NCBI RefSeq assembly: GCF_024171955.1
Contig: NZ_JAMTCS010000004.1
Coordinates: forward strand, 124,001-188,000
Direction of reading: 5' to 3'
Length of the DNA: 64,000 bases
DNA from: Promicromonospora thailandica
Lineage (GTDB): Bacteria > Actinomycetota > Actinomycetes > Actinomycetales > Cellulomonadaceae
Below are positions 10,808-18,810 of this stretch, piece by piece (the first letter of the stretch is position 1; the number at the start of each line of letters is the position of its first letter). The position numbers and the translations under genes were made by a program. Under the pieces are notes generated by a model. That model saw only the letters and a program-made list of their open reading frames with translations. It made no database searches and was not told where the DNA came from.

Positions 10808-12153
10808 CGGCTCTCCTCCTCGACCACGGTGACCCGGACGCGGGACGGCACGTGCCGTTCCACCTCCAGCACCTCGATGCGTAGGGCCTCGGCCGGGTGC
10901 GGCTCGGCGGCCACCAGGTCGGCGGGGTCCGGGGGCAGCACGACGTCGACCACGTCGCCCGCCACGGGCAGGGCGCCGTGGGCCGCGATGGCCAGGCCCG
11001 CGATGGTCTCGTGGTCGCCCTCGGGCAGGTCGCGCTCGACGGCTCGCTCCACCTCGTCGAGGTGCACGTCGCCGGCCATCACCCAGATGCCGTCCGACGC
11101 CGCGGTCACCGGGTCGGTCTCGTCGTCGTGCTCGTCGGTGATCTCGCCGACCAGCTCCTCCGCGAGGTCCTCGACCGTCAGCACGCCGGCGAACCCGCCG
11201 TACTCGTCGACCACGCACGCGAGCTGGTTCCGGGTCACCGAGAGCTGCCGCAGCGCGTCCGGCAGCGCCATCGAGGTGGGCAGCACGAGGGCGGGGCGCA
11301 CGAGGTCGGAGACGCTCGCCGCGGCCGGCGCCGACAGCAGGTCCGTCAGGTGCACCACGCCGGTGACCTCGCCGTCGTCGTCCACCACCGGGTAGCGCGA
11401 GTGGCCCGTGGCCATGAGCTCGCGCACCTGCGCGAGGCCGTCACCGCTGTGCACCACGCCGACGCGGGAGCGCGGCACCATGGCGTGCTCCACGTCCTGG
11501 CGCGGGAAGTCGAGGACGCGGTCCAGCAGCACCGACAGGTCGTCCGGCAGGTCCCCGCTGGCGCGCGAGTCCGCGACGATGTGCTCCAGGTCGCGGACGG
11601 TCGCCGAGTGCTCGACGTCGTGCACCGGCTCGATGCGCAGCAGGCGCAGGAGGCCGTTGGAGGCCGCGTCGAAGACCCTGACCAGCCAGCCGAACACGGC
11701 GAGGTACGCCGTCGTGGAGCGCGCGAGCCAGAGCGCCACGGGCTCGGGCCGTGCGATGGCGAGGTTCTTCGGGACGAGCTCGCCGAACAGCATCTGGACC
11801 AGCGTCGAGAACAGGAGTGCCAGCACCGTGCCGACGGCGACGCCCGTCCCGGCCGGCACGCCGACGCCGCCGAGTGCCTCGCCCAGCGCCTCGCCGACCA
11901 GAGGCTCGGCGACGTAGCCCACGAGCAGGCCCGTCACGGTGATGCCGAGCTGCGCCCCGGACAGCATGAAGCTCGTGCGGCGGGTCACGCCGAGCGCGCG
12001 GCGCGCACCCGCGTCCCCGGACTCCGCGCGGGCCGCGAGGCGCGCGCGGTCGACGGCCATGTACGCGAACTCCTGCGCCACGAAGTAGCCCGTCACGGCG
12101 GTGATCGCGAGGATCACCAGCACGCCCAGCAGGAGGGAGATCACCCAGCTCAA
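10804..12153 (-). CDS. CNNM/CBS/CorC_HlyC membrane transporter (first of a pair)
   Basis: This protein of about 449 residues has a CNNM membrane domain (VAQEFAYMAVDRARL, LSGAQLGITVTGLLVGYVAEP, LFGELVPKNLAIA), a CBS pair (HAMVPRSRVGVVHSGDGL, RYPVVDDDGEVTGVVHL) and a C-terminal CorC_HlyC domain (EVERAVERDLPEGDHETIAGLA). The open frame extends to a GTG at 12162. However, the ribosome-binding site GGAGG at 12166-12162 overlaps that codon, and TTG at 12153 lies eight bases behind it, giving the typical N-terminus MSWVISLLLGV; I therefore prefer 12153. A role in divalent-cation efflux is known for the family. Confidence 0.92.
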   Translation of the reverse strand: MSWVISLLLGVLVILAITAVTGYFVAQEFAYMAVDRARLAARAESGDAGARRALGVTRRTSFMLSGAQLGITVTGLLVGYVAEPLVGEALGEALGGVGVPAGTGVAVGTVLALLFSTLVQMLFGELVPKNLAIARPEPVALWLARSTTAYLAVFGWLVRVFDAASNGLLRLLRIEPVHDVEHSATVRDLEHIVADSRASGDLPDDLSVLLDRVLDFPRQDVEHAMVPRSRVGVVHSGDGLAQVRELMATGHSRYPVVDDDGEVTGVVHLTDLLSAPAAASVSDLVRPALVLPTSMALPDALRQLSVTRNQLACVVDEYGGFAGVLTVEDLAEELVGEITDEHDDETDPVTAASDGIWVMAGDVHLDEVERAVERDLPEGDHETIAGLAIAAHGALPVAGDVVDVVLPPDPADLVAAEPHPAEALRIEVLEVERHVPSRVRVTVVEEESR

Positions 12154-12366
12154 CGCCACCACCTCCGTCCGGGGGTGCTGCGGCGTACGGCTGGGCAGGG
12201 ACTATGACTGTCTGCGTCCATGGTGTTCTGCTGTGGTTCCTTCTCTGGTTCTGCGGGTCGTGTCGTGGGGAGAACGACCGCTGCGGTCCTACGGTTCCAC
12301 GGGGCACCGGACCCGTCATCCGGAGCGTGACCCGGGATGTCGGTGGGCGGCGGTACCTTTCGGGCC

Positions 12367-13107
12367 ATGAGCCTCGACCACCTGGCGCTCCTGACCCGTC
12401 TCCAGGACGACTTCCTCGCCGCCATCGACGACGCCGACCCGGCCGCGCCCGTCCCCGCCTGCGCCGGCTGGACGGCGCGTGACCTGGTGGAACACCTTGC
12501 CGGCATCCATCACTGGGCCGCGAGCTGTGCCTACCGGGTCGAGGCCGAACCGCTCGGCGACGGCCCGTTCGACCTCGCGCCCCACTTCGCGGCGCAGGTC
12601 GCCACGCTGCGGCGCGCCCTGACGGAGCTCTCCCCCGACGCGACCGCCCGCGTCCTGGCCCATCCCGAACCCCTGGGGCCGGGGCCGGTGCGGTTCTGGC
12701 ACCGCAGGCAGCTGCACGAGACGCTCGTGCACCTGCACGACCTGCGGGCGTCCGTCGCCGGGCACGGCGCCCTCGGGCTCGCGGGCGCCGAGCCCGAGGT
12801 GTGGGCGGACGGCGTCGACGAGGTGGTCACGATGTTCCAGCCCCGGCAGGTCGGCCTGGGCCGGATGGCGCCGCTGCGCCATCCCGTCACACTCGTGGCG
12901 ACCGATGCGCCCGGCACGCCGCTGTGGGTGCTCGGCGCCCCGGGACAGCGCGCGGAGGAGGTGGCGCCGGACGTGGTCGTGTCCGGCACCGCCGAGGGCC
13001 TGGCGCTCATGCTGTGGGGCCGGCTCACGCCCGCCGAGGCGCAGCTCACGGTCGAGGGCGACCGCGCCGACCTCGAGGCCGCGCTGGAGCAGCCGCTGGT
13101 GCCGTAG
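12367..13107 (+). CDS. Maleylpyruvate isomerase-fold (mycothiol-dependent enzyme) family protein
   Basis: This 246-residue protein belongs to the DinB-like TIGR03083/MDMPI family. The N-terminal helical bundle contains CAGWTARDLVEHLAGIHHWA, and HRRQLHETLVHLHD carries the histidines expected to bind metal. A C-terminal domain follows (VVSGTAEGLALMLWGRL, LTVEGDRADLEAALE). In actinobacteria these proteins often use mycothiol. ATG at 12367 fits the family N-terminus better than the upstream ATG at 12337. A second family member lies at 49841-50518. Confidence 0.9.
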   Translation: MSLDHLALLTRLQDDFLAAIDDADPAAPVPACAGWTARDLVEHLAGIHHWAASCAYRVEAEPLGDGPFDLAPHFAAQVATLRRALTELSPDATARVLAHPEPLGPGPVRFWHRRQLHETLVHLHDLRASVAGHGALGLAGAEPEVWADGVDEVVTMFQPRQVGLGRMAPLRHPVTLVATDAPGTPLWVLGAPGQRAEEVAPDVVVSGTAEGLALMLWGRLTPAEAQLTVEGDRADLEAALEQPLVP

Positions 13108-13115
13108 GCCGCCGC

Positions 13116-14009
13116 TCAGGCGGCGACGGCCGCGGCGACCCGCGCCTGGCTCGCGCGGGCGAACTCGGGCCAGCGGTCCCAGTAGTACGGCAGCGCGATC
13201 ACGGCCTGGACGAGCATCCAGCCGCGGCCGCGGTCCCAGGCGTCGGCGGGGTCGGCGAGCCCCGCGGTGGCCGCAGCCCGGAAGTCCGCACGTTCGGCCG
13301 CGGTGAAGCCGGTACCCCAGGCGGGGATCAGGTCGGCGGCCGGGTCGCCGACCCCCATGGCACCCCAGTCGATGACGCCCGTCAGCCGCCCGCCCCGGGC
13401 CAGCAGGTTGCCGGGCAGCAGGTCGCCGTGGATCCAGCGGCCCTCGGGGGCCGGGCGGGCGGCCAGGGCCCGGTCCCAGGCCGCGAGCACGGCGGCGCCG
13501 TCGACGCGGTCACCGGATGCGACGACGGCGGCGCGCACGTCGTCGTCCAGCCGGGACAGGGGGACGCCGCGGGACGTGCCCTCCTTGACCGGTCCGCCCG
13601 CGACGGGCACGGCGCGCAGGGCCGCGACAGCCTCGCCGAGGTCGCGGACGCCCTCGCGGGTCAGGTCGCCGGGTGCGGGCGGCGCGCCCTCGAGCCACGG
13701 CACCACCGACCAGTGGAACGGGAAACCGTCGCCGGGACCGGCCACCGCCTCGGGGACGGGGACCTCGACGGGCAGGTGGGCGGCGAGGTGCGGCAGCCAG
13801 CGTGCGTCGGCCACGGCGTGGTCCCGGGCCCATCCGGTCTTGGGCATCCGGGCCAGGAGCTCGTCGCCGACCCGGAACAGGTGGTGGTCCGTGCCGCCCG
13901 CCGGGCCGCGCGTGACCGGGAGGTGGGCCCACGCCGGGTACCGGGCGGCGACGAGGCGGCGGACCAGGTCCGGCGTGGAGACGACCTCGTCGTCGTGCAG
14001 CGTGCTCAC
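13116..14009 (-). CDS. Aminoglycoside phosphotransferase (APH)-family kinase
   Basis: This is a protein of about 297 residues with a protein-kinase-like APH fold. The catalytic loop is IHGDLLPGNLL and the metal-binding segment is GVIDWGAMGVGDPAADL; the N-lobe shows GGTDHHLFRVGDELLARMPK. These residues are those needed for phosphotransfer. Chromosomal copies in actinobacteria are often not resistance genes, and the substrate is unknown. GTG at 14009 is chosen because it precedes the family-like VSTLHDDEVV; longer starts only add Arg-rich sequence. The gene converges with the gene ending at 13107, eight bases away. Confidence 0.88.
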   Translation of the reverse strand: MSTLHDDEVVSTPDLVRRLVAARYPAWAHLPVTRGPAGGTDHHLFRVGDELLARMPKTGWARDHAVADARWLPHLAAHLPVEVPVPEAVAGPGDGFPFHWSVVPWLEGAPPAPGDLTREGVRDLGEAVAALRAVPVAGGPVKEGTSRGVPLSRLDDDVRAAVVASGDRVDGAAVLAAWDRALAARPAPEGRWIHGDLLPGNLLARGGRLTGVIDWGAMGVGDPAADLIPAWGTGFTAAERADFRAAATAGLADPADAWDRGRGWMLVQAVIALPYYWDRWPEFARASQARVAAAVAA

Positions 14010-14110
14010 GCGACCCACCGTGGCACCCGCGTGCGTGCGGCGGCCAGGCAATTCCGATGGTGGGGCCGGCATGAGCCTGCCCGGTTCGCCCGCTCCGGTA
14101 CGGTTCCGGC

Positions 14111-14542
14111 GTGACCTTCGCATCGGACAACAGCTACCCCGGCGACTACGAGGGGGACGTCCACCCGATCTACAACCCCGAGCTGGACGGCGACCCGGAC
14201 CCCGGCGAGGTGGTCTGGACCTGGGTGCCCTACGAGGAGGACCACAGCCGCGGCAAGGACCGCCCGGTGCTGCTCGTGGGCCGGGACGGGCCCTGGCTGC
14301 TCGGTCTCCAGCTCACCAGCCAGGACCACGACCGCGACGCGCTGCAGGAGGCGCGGGCCGGCCGCATCTGGATGGACGTCGGCACCGGCCGCTGGGACCC
14401 CTCCGGGCACGACTCCGAGGTGCGCATCAACCGGGTCGTCCGCATCGACCCGGACGACGTGCGCCGCGAGGGCGACATCCTCGACCAGGACGTCTTCGAG
14501 GAGGTCGTGAAGTACATGGAGCGGGCGCTCGAGCTCACCTGA
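14111..14542 (+). CDS. PemK/MazF-like protein, copy 1
   Basis: This 143-residue protein has a PemK/MazF (type II toxin) beta-barrel pattern: DPGEVVWTWVPYEEDHSRGKDRPVLLVG, then LLGLQLTSQDHD, then RIWMDVGTGRW and SEVRINRVVRI. GEVVW and RPVLLVG align with the GDIVW and RPALVV strands of MazF toxins, which are endoribonucleases. No antitoxin-like gene precedes it, which is unusual for this family, so an intact toxin function is doubtful. It starts at GTG 14111. It is a tandem duplicate of the gene at 14613-15176. Confidence 0.8.
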   Translation: MTFASDNSYPGDYEGDVHPIYNPELDGDPDPGEVVWTWVPYEEDHSRGKDRPVLLVGRDGPWLLGLQLTSQDHDRDALQEARAGRIWMDVGTGRWDPSGHDSEVRINRVVRIDPDDVRREGDILDQDVFEEVVKYMERALELT

Positions 14543-14612
14543 GCGACCTCGGCACACGGCTCCGCCGTCGGCCCGCCTGCTCGCGGGCCGGCGCCGGGCT
14601 ACCCTGCCCTGC

Positions 14613-15176
14613 GTGACCCAGAACCCGTGGCTCAAGCTGCTCGGCGACGTCGTCGAGGCAGTCGTCCGCACAGCGCTCGACCCGAAGACCGACCCGAAGT
14701 CCGACCCGAGGTCCGACCAGAGGTCCGACCAGAGGACGGCCCCGCGGCCCACGCGGCCCGCGCGCCGCGCCCTCCCCGAGACCGACGGCTACCCCGGCGA
14801 CTTCGTGGGCACGGTCACGCCGGTGTACCGCCCCGAGCTCGACGGCGAGCCGGACCCGGGCGAGGTCGTCTGGTCCTGGGTGCCGTATGAGGAAGATCAC
14901 AGCCAGGGCAAGGACCGCCCCGTGCTGATCGTCGGCAACGACGGCCCCTGGCTGCTCGCGCTCCAGCTCACCAGCCAGGACCACGACCGTGACGCCCAGC
15001 AGGAGGCCCGCGCCGGACGCCGCTGGATGGACATCGGCACGGGCGACTGGGACCGCTCCGGCCGACCCTCCGAGGTACGGCTGAACCGGGTGGTCCGGAT
15101 CCACCCCGACGCGGTGCGACGCGAGGGCGCGGTGCTGGACAAGGCGGTGTTCGACCGGGTGGTCGCGGCGCTCTGA
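14613..15176 (+). CDS. PemK/MazF-like protein, copy 2, with repeat-rich N-terminal extension
   Basis: This 187-residue protein is a close paralogue of the 14111-14542 product. The shared core includes YPGDFVGTV, DPGEVVWSWVPYEEDHSQGK, DRPVLIVGNDGPWLLALQLTS and DIGTGDWDRSG. It has an extra N-terminal helix (WLKLLGDVVEAVVRTAL) followed by five four-residue repeats D-P/Q-K/R-S/T. It starts at GTG 14613, 70 bases behind copy 1. No antitoxin is visible. The amphipathic helix and charged repeat may tether or localise this copy, but that is speculation. Confidence 0.8.
   Translation: MTQNPWLKLLGDVVEAVVRTALDPKTDPKSDPRSDQRSDQRTAPRPTRPARRALPETDGYPGDFVGTVTPVYRPELDGEPDPGEVVWSWVPYEEDHSQGKDRPVLIVGNDGPWLLALQLTSQDHDRDAQQEARAGRRWMDIGTGDWDRSGRPSEVRLNRVVRIHPDAVRREGAVLDKAVFDRVVAAL
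14679..14738 (+). repeat. Five tandem 12-bp repeats inside a coding region
   Basis: Five in-frame 12-base units with consensus gacccgaggtcc and one to three changes each encode DPKT-DPKS-DPRS-DQRS-DQRT. They occur only in copy 2 of the PemK/MazF-like pair and probably arose by slippage after the duplication. Confidence 0.85.
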
Positions 15177-15195
15177 CGGCCGCGACCGCCCGGGC

Positions 15196-16320
15196 TCAGG
15201 GCTGTATCGACACCACCAGGAACGCCCCGAGCAGCACCAGGTGGACCACGCCCTGCAGCGTCTTGGCCCGGCCGGGCGCGACGCTCAGCATCGCCACCAC
15301 CACGGAGACGGCCAGCAGCACGATCTGCGTCGGGTCCAGGCCGAGCGTGAGCTTGCCGCCCATCCAGATCATCGCCACGGCGATGCTCGGGATGGTGAGG
15401 CCGATCGACGCCATCGCGGAGCCGTAGGCGAGGTTGAGGCTGGTCTGGACGCGGTTGCGCAGGGCGTTGCGCACGGCCGCGATCGACTCGGGCGCCAGCA
15501 CGAGGAAGGCGATCACGACACCGACCACGCCGTAGGGGAGGCCGGCCGCCACGACGGCGTGCTCGATGGTGGGCGAGAGCATCTTGGCCAGGAACACCAC
15601 GGAGACCAGCGCGACCAGGAGCAGGCCGACGCTGAACCACGTCTCGCGGGCCGACGGCGGGTCCGCGTGGTGGTCGCCGTCCTCGTCACGGATGATGCCG
15701 GTGACCCGGCCGAACCGGTCGCTGGTGACGGGCAGGAAGAAGTCACGGTGGCGCACGGTCTGCGTGAACACGAAGGCGCCGTACAGCGCGAGGGACGCGA
15801 CCGCGGCGAAGCCGAGCTGGAAGGGCGTGTAGGCGCCGTCGTCGGCCGAGGTGGTGAAGCGGGGCAGGACCAGGGTGACCGCGGCCAGCGCGATCACGGT
15901 GGCGAGGGCCGAGCCCGTGCCCGACGCGTTGAAGCTGACCAGGCGGTGCTTGCTCGCCCCGACGAGCAGGCTCAGCCCGACGATCCCGTTGAAGGTGATC
16001 ATGACGGCGGCGAAGACGGTGTCGCGGGCGTAGGTGCTGGACGCGTCGCCGCCGCTGCTCATCAGCATGAGGATCAGACCGACCTCGATGACGGTGACCG
16101 CCACGGCGAGGATGAGCGACCCGAACGGCTCGCCCACCTTGTGGGCCACCACCTCCGCGTGGTGGACCGCCGCGAGGACCGCACCGACCAGCGCCGCCCC
16201 GACGGCCGTCAGGACGACCGGGTGCTCATGGTTGCTCCACGTCGCGACGAGGAGCACCAGCGCAAGGATCGGGACCACCACGGTCCATTGAAATCGGCCT
16301 CTCACGGTCGCGGAATTCAT
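15196..16320 (-). CDS. chaA: Ca2+/H+ (Na+/H+) antiporter, ChaA-type
   Basis: This 374-residue polytopic cation/proton exchanger has about 11 hydrophobic helices and two CaCA alpha-repeats. In repeat 1, GEPFGSLILAVAVTVIEVGLIL carries the conserved Glu; in repeat 2, VVIAFLVLAPESIAAVRNALRN carries the second. A hydrophilic acidic loop (DEDGDHHADPPSARE) separates the halves. The architecture matches E. coli ChaA, which extrudes Ca2+, Na+ and K+ at high pH. It starts with ATG at 16320 and is divergent from rpsT. Confidence 0.9.
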   Translation of the reverse strand: MNSATVRGRFQWTVVVPILALVLLVATWSNHEHPVVLTAVGAALVGAVLAAVHHAEVVAHKVGEPFGSLILAVAVTVIEVGLILMLMSSGGDASSTYARDTVFAAVMITFNGIVGLSLLVGASKHRLVSFNASGTGSALATVIALAAVTLVLPRFTTSADDGAYTPFQLGFAAVASLALYGAFVFTQTVRHRDFFLPVTSDRFGRVTGIIRDEDGDHHADPPSARETWFSVGLLLVALVSVVFLAKMLSPTIEHAVVAAGLPYGVVGVVIAFLVLAPESIAAVRNALRNRVQTSLNLAYGSAMASIGLTIPSIAVAMIWMGGKLTLGLDPTQIVLLAVSVVVAMLSVAPGRAKTLQGVVHLVLLGAFLVVSIQP

Positions 16321-16421
16321 GGGCCGGAGTCTAAGGTCCCACGTCAGCGCGACTTCTCGGGCCGGCGGGCGGCGTTGCCGCCGTCACACCGGGCGGTTCG
16401 GTGGGGGCCCGGTCCCTCTGG

Positions 16422-16461
16422 TAATCTTGGAGGTCGCGTGTCCGCCCAGGTCGGCGGGCAC
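16422..16461 (+). promoter_or_regulatory. rpsT upstream region: -10 candidate and leader hairpin
   Basis: TAATCT at 16422-16427 is a good -10 candidate without an obvious -35. Just downstream, 16438-16446 and 16453-16461 form a nine-base stem with one G:U pair and a six-base loop. About 100 bases of leader then precede the GTG of rpsT. S20 leaders can be autoregulatory in other bacteria, but whether this hairpin does so is inference. Confidence 0.45.
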
Positions 16462-16565
16462 AGTCGCAGCTCCTCTCCACGGGTCCCCACCCCAGTCCCG
16501 GATCTGCGACCGCCCTCTACGACCTATCCGCTCGCCATCCGGCGAACACACCAGGAAGTCCACTC

Positions 16566-16826
16566 GTGGCAAACATCAAGTCCCAGCTGAAGCGCATCAA
16601 GACGAACGAGAAGGCTCGTCTGCGCAACAAGTCCGTCAAGTCGGAGCTGAAGACCCACGTCCGCAAGGTGCGTGAGGCCGTCGCCGCCGGTGACAAGGAG
16701 ACCGCGACGGTCGCCCTTGCCGTCGCGTCGCGCAAGCTCGACAAGGCTGTCGCCAAGGGCGTCATCCACGCGAACCAGGCCGCGAACCGCAAGTCGGCCA
16801 TCGCGAAGCAGGTCGCGGCTCTCTGA
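16566..16826 (+). CDS. rpsT: 30S ribosomal protein S20
   Basis: This 86-residue basic protein matches S20 over its full length ([28 protein letters not shown] at the start, [20 protein letters not shown] at the end). It binds 16S rRNA early in 30S assembly. It begins with GTG at 16566. The gene faces holA, the usual actinobacterial arrangement, and a strong hairpin follows its stop. Confidence 0.97.
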   Translation: MANIKSQLKRIKTNEKARLRNKSVKSELKTHVRKVREAVAAGDKETATVALAVASRKLDKAVAKGVIHANQAANRKSAIAKQVAAL

Positions 16827-16837
16827 GCTGACTTCGA

Positions 16838-16870
16838 GGACGCCGTTCACCCCTCGGGTGGACGGCGTCC
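16838..16870. terminator. rpsT/holA bidirectional terminator hairpin
   Basis: Two 15-base arms (16838-16852 and 16856-16870) pair with a single G:U and a three-base loop. The hairpin lies 11 bases after the rpsT stop and 30 bases from the convergent holA stop. Confidence 0.8.
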
Positions 16871-16900
16871 TTCGCGTGTCCGGGACCGGGCCGCCGTGCC

Positions 16901-17914
16901 TCAGGACCGCCGCGACCGCGCGATGGTCATGACCGCTCGCTCCACGGCGTAGACCGTGTCGCGGGCCTCCCCCTTGACGTCCGCATCGGCCTGCGCGACC
17001 GCGGAGATCGCCGCGGCCAGCCCCTCCGGCGTCCAGGCGCGCAGGTCCCTGCGTGCGCGGTCGATCTGCCAGGGCGCCATGCCCAGGTCCTTGGCCGTGA
17101 GCCCGCCGCCGCGCATCGAGGCGACCTTGGCGAGGTTGCGCAGCCGCAGCGCGAGGGCCGCGACGATCGGCACCGGGTCGAGGCCCGTGTCCAGGGCGTG
17201 CCGCAGGAGCGCGACGGCCGAGCCCGCGTCGCCGGCCACCGCGGCGTCGGCGACCCGGAAGCCCGTGGCCTCCACGCGCCCGCCGTAGTACCGGTCCACC
17301 GTGTCGACAGTGACGGTGCCGGTCGTGTCGGCCACGAGCTGCGAGCAGGCGGACGCCAGCTCGCGCAGGTCGTTGCCGAGCGCGTCGACCAGGGCCCGCA
17401 CCGCCTCGGCGTCGATCCGGCGGCGGGCGGCCTTGAACTCCCCCACCACGAACGACGCCTTCTCGGCGTCCTTGGCCACGGGTTCGCAGACCATGACGGG
17501 CGCGCCGGACCGCGTGACGGTGTCGAGCATCTTCTTGCCGCGCTGACCCCCGCCGTGCACCACCACGACGACCGTCTCCTCGTCCGGTCCCGCGACGTAG
17601 GCGATGAGGTCGGCCATCAGGTCCTCCGTACCGGACTCCGCCGATCGCACCACCACGACCTTGGCCTCCCCGAACAGGGACGGGCTCGCCGCGACCGCGA
17701 GCTGCCCCGCGCCGTAGGTGGCCCCCTCGAGCTCGACCTTCTCGACCTCCGGGTCACGCTCGCGGGCGAGCCGCAGCACGCCGTCCACCGCGCGCTCGGT
17801 CAGGAGCGGCTCGGCGCCCCGGACGAGCACGACCGGCGCGAGCGTGGGCTCGTCCCAGCTCCGGCCGGAGGGGGGCGTGGCGGTACGTCGCTTGGTCGCT
17901 GGAGGCACGGACAC
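16901..17914 (-). CDS. holA: DNA polymerase III subunit delta
   Basis: This 337-residue clamp-loader delta subunit opens the sliding clamp. Features are LVRGAEPLLTERAVDGVL at the N-terminus, GAGQLAVAASPSLFGEAKVVVVR, the DALGNDLRELASACSQLVADT segment, and the C-terminal collar domain (MAPWQIDRARRDLRAWTPEGLAAAISAVAQADADVKG). Two GTG codons, 17914 and 17908, are possible starts and neither has a strong ribosome-binding site. It lies 23 bases behind the lipoprotein gene and is probably the last gene of the comEA-comEC run. Confidence 0.94.
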   Translation of the reverse strand: MSVPPATKRRTATPPSGRSWDEPTLAPVVLVRGAEPLLTERAVDGVLRLARERDPEVEKVELEGATYGAGQLAVAASPSLFGEAKVVVVRSAESGTEDLMADLIAYVAGPDEETVVVVVHGGGQRGKKMLDTVTRSGAPVMVCEPVAKDAEKASFVVGEFKAARRRIDAEAVRALVDALGNDLRELASACSQLVADTTGTVTVDTVDRYYGGRVEATGFRVADAAVAGDAGSAVALLRHALDTGLDPVPIVAALALRLRNLAKVASMRGGGLTAKDLGMAPWQIDRARRDLRAWTPEGLAAAISAVAQADADVKGEARDTVYAVERAVMTIARSRRS

Positions 17915-17937
17915 AGCCTGCCACGCGCCACCGACAT

Positions 17938-18810
17938 CTACTCCCAGAGCAGGTCCGCCGCCGCCAGGCGGCCGCCGTCGGTCCGGGCGTTCGCCACCAC
18001 GCACGCGCCGGGCTCGGCGCAGTCCGCCGTGCCGCCGCCGACGAGCGCGATCTCGCGCTCCACGGGCAGCCGGGTGACGACGGACCCGCCGCGGTCGGCG
18101 ACCACCCGCTTCCCGTCGTCGTACAGGCAGTTCTCCGCGTCGACGCCGCCGTCGGGTGTCGTCGCGCACTGGGCGAGCCGTACCACGGCGCCCGCGGCGT
18201 AGCCGGTGCCGGTCACGGTGACCGTCCCGTGGTCCGCGCCCAGCTCCTGCTCCGACAGCTCGAGCACAGGGGCGTCGGGCGTCTCCGCGTCGTCGGGCAA
18301 CGGAGCCGCGGCCGACGCGAGCACCTGGTCGGACAGGTCCGCGACGGCGAGCGTGCACGGGTCCGCGGCGCAGTCCACCTCGCGCACCGAGCCGACGTGC
18401 ACGAACGCCCGCGCCTGGCGCGTGGCCGAGATGCGGCCCCGCCCGTCCGCGACGACCTGCTCCCGGGTCGACATGTCGCACTCGTCCAGTGCCTCGGCGC
18501 CCGGTGCCGTGCCACCCGTGCACTGGACCAGGTACTGGTTGCCGCCGGTGAAGCCGGTCCCGGTGACGAGCCAGGCCGTACCGGCGGTCCGCACGGCGAG
18601 GTCGGGGCCGCCGGAGCCGGCACCGCCCGGTGCCTCGTCCGCTGAGCTGCCCGACGGGGACGGGCTGCCCTCGGCGCTCGTCGGCCCCGGCGTCGCGCCC
18701 ACGCCCGACGTACCCTCCTGGGCGGGCGAGCACGCCGCGAGCGCCAGCAGCACGACGGCGACGGGGACGAGCAGGCCGGTGCGGCGCCGGACCGCGGCAG
18801 GCCGCCTCAC
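17938..18810 (-). CDS. Lipoprotein with two neocarzinostatin-like Ig-fold repeats
   Basis: This protein of about 290 residues has a lipoprotein signal (LLVPVAVVLLALAAC, lipobox LAAC) and then a Ser/Pro/Gly-rich linker. Two repeats of about 100 residues follow. Both share a VTGTGF/Y...G...xxQC strand near the start and a Cys pair near the end (VDCAADPCTLAVADLSD; ADCAEPGACVVANARTD). This spacing resembles the neocarzinostatin/enediyne-apoprotein fold, whose conserved disulfides sit at these places. In lipoproteins such domains probably bind ligands or partners at the cell surface. The GTG start overlaps the amidase stop (GTGA). The domain assignment rests on pattern only. Confidence 0.72.
   Translation of the reverse strand: MRRPAAVRRRTGLLVPVAVVLLALAACSPAQEGTSGVGATPGPTSAEGSPSPSGSSADEAPGGAGSGGPDLAVRTAGTAWLVTGTGFTGGNQYLVQCTGGTAPGAEALDECDMSTREQVVADGRGRISATRQARAFVHVGSVREVDCAADPCTLAVADLSDQVLASAAAPLPDDAETPDAPVLELSEQELGADHGTVTVTGTGYAAGAVVRLAQCATTPDGGVDAENCLYDDGKRVVADRGGSVVTRLPVEREIALVGGGTADCAEPGACVVANARTDGGRLAAADLLWE

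Noticed and set aside
12163-12366. Small Cys/Trp-rich frame from 12204 or a riboswitch in the T-rich gap before the CNNM pair
   Set aside because: The frame runs into the well-supported gene at 12367 and lacks a ribosome-binding site. No conserved riboswitch core such as the M-box was recognised.
13116-14009. Aminoglycoside resistance gene
   Set aside because: The APH fold is clear, but chromosomal family members usually have other or unknown substrates. There is no mobile context.
16321-16565. tRNA or small RNA gene upstream of rpsT
   Set aside because: Only a short leader hairpin was found; no cloverleaf could be folded by eye.
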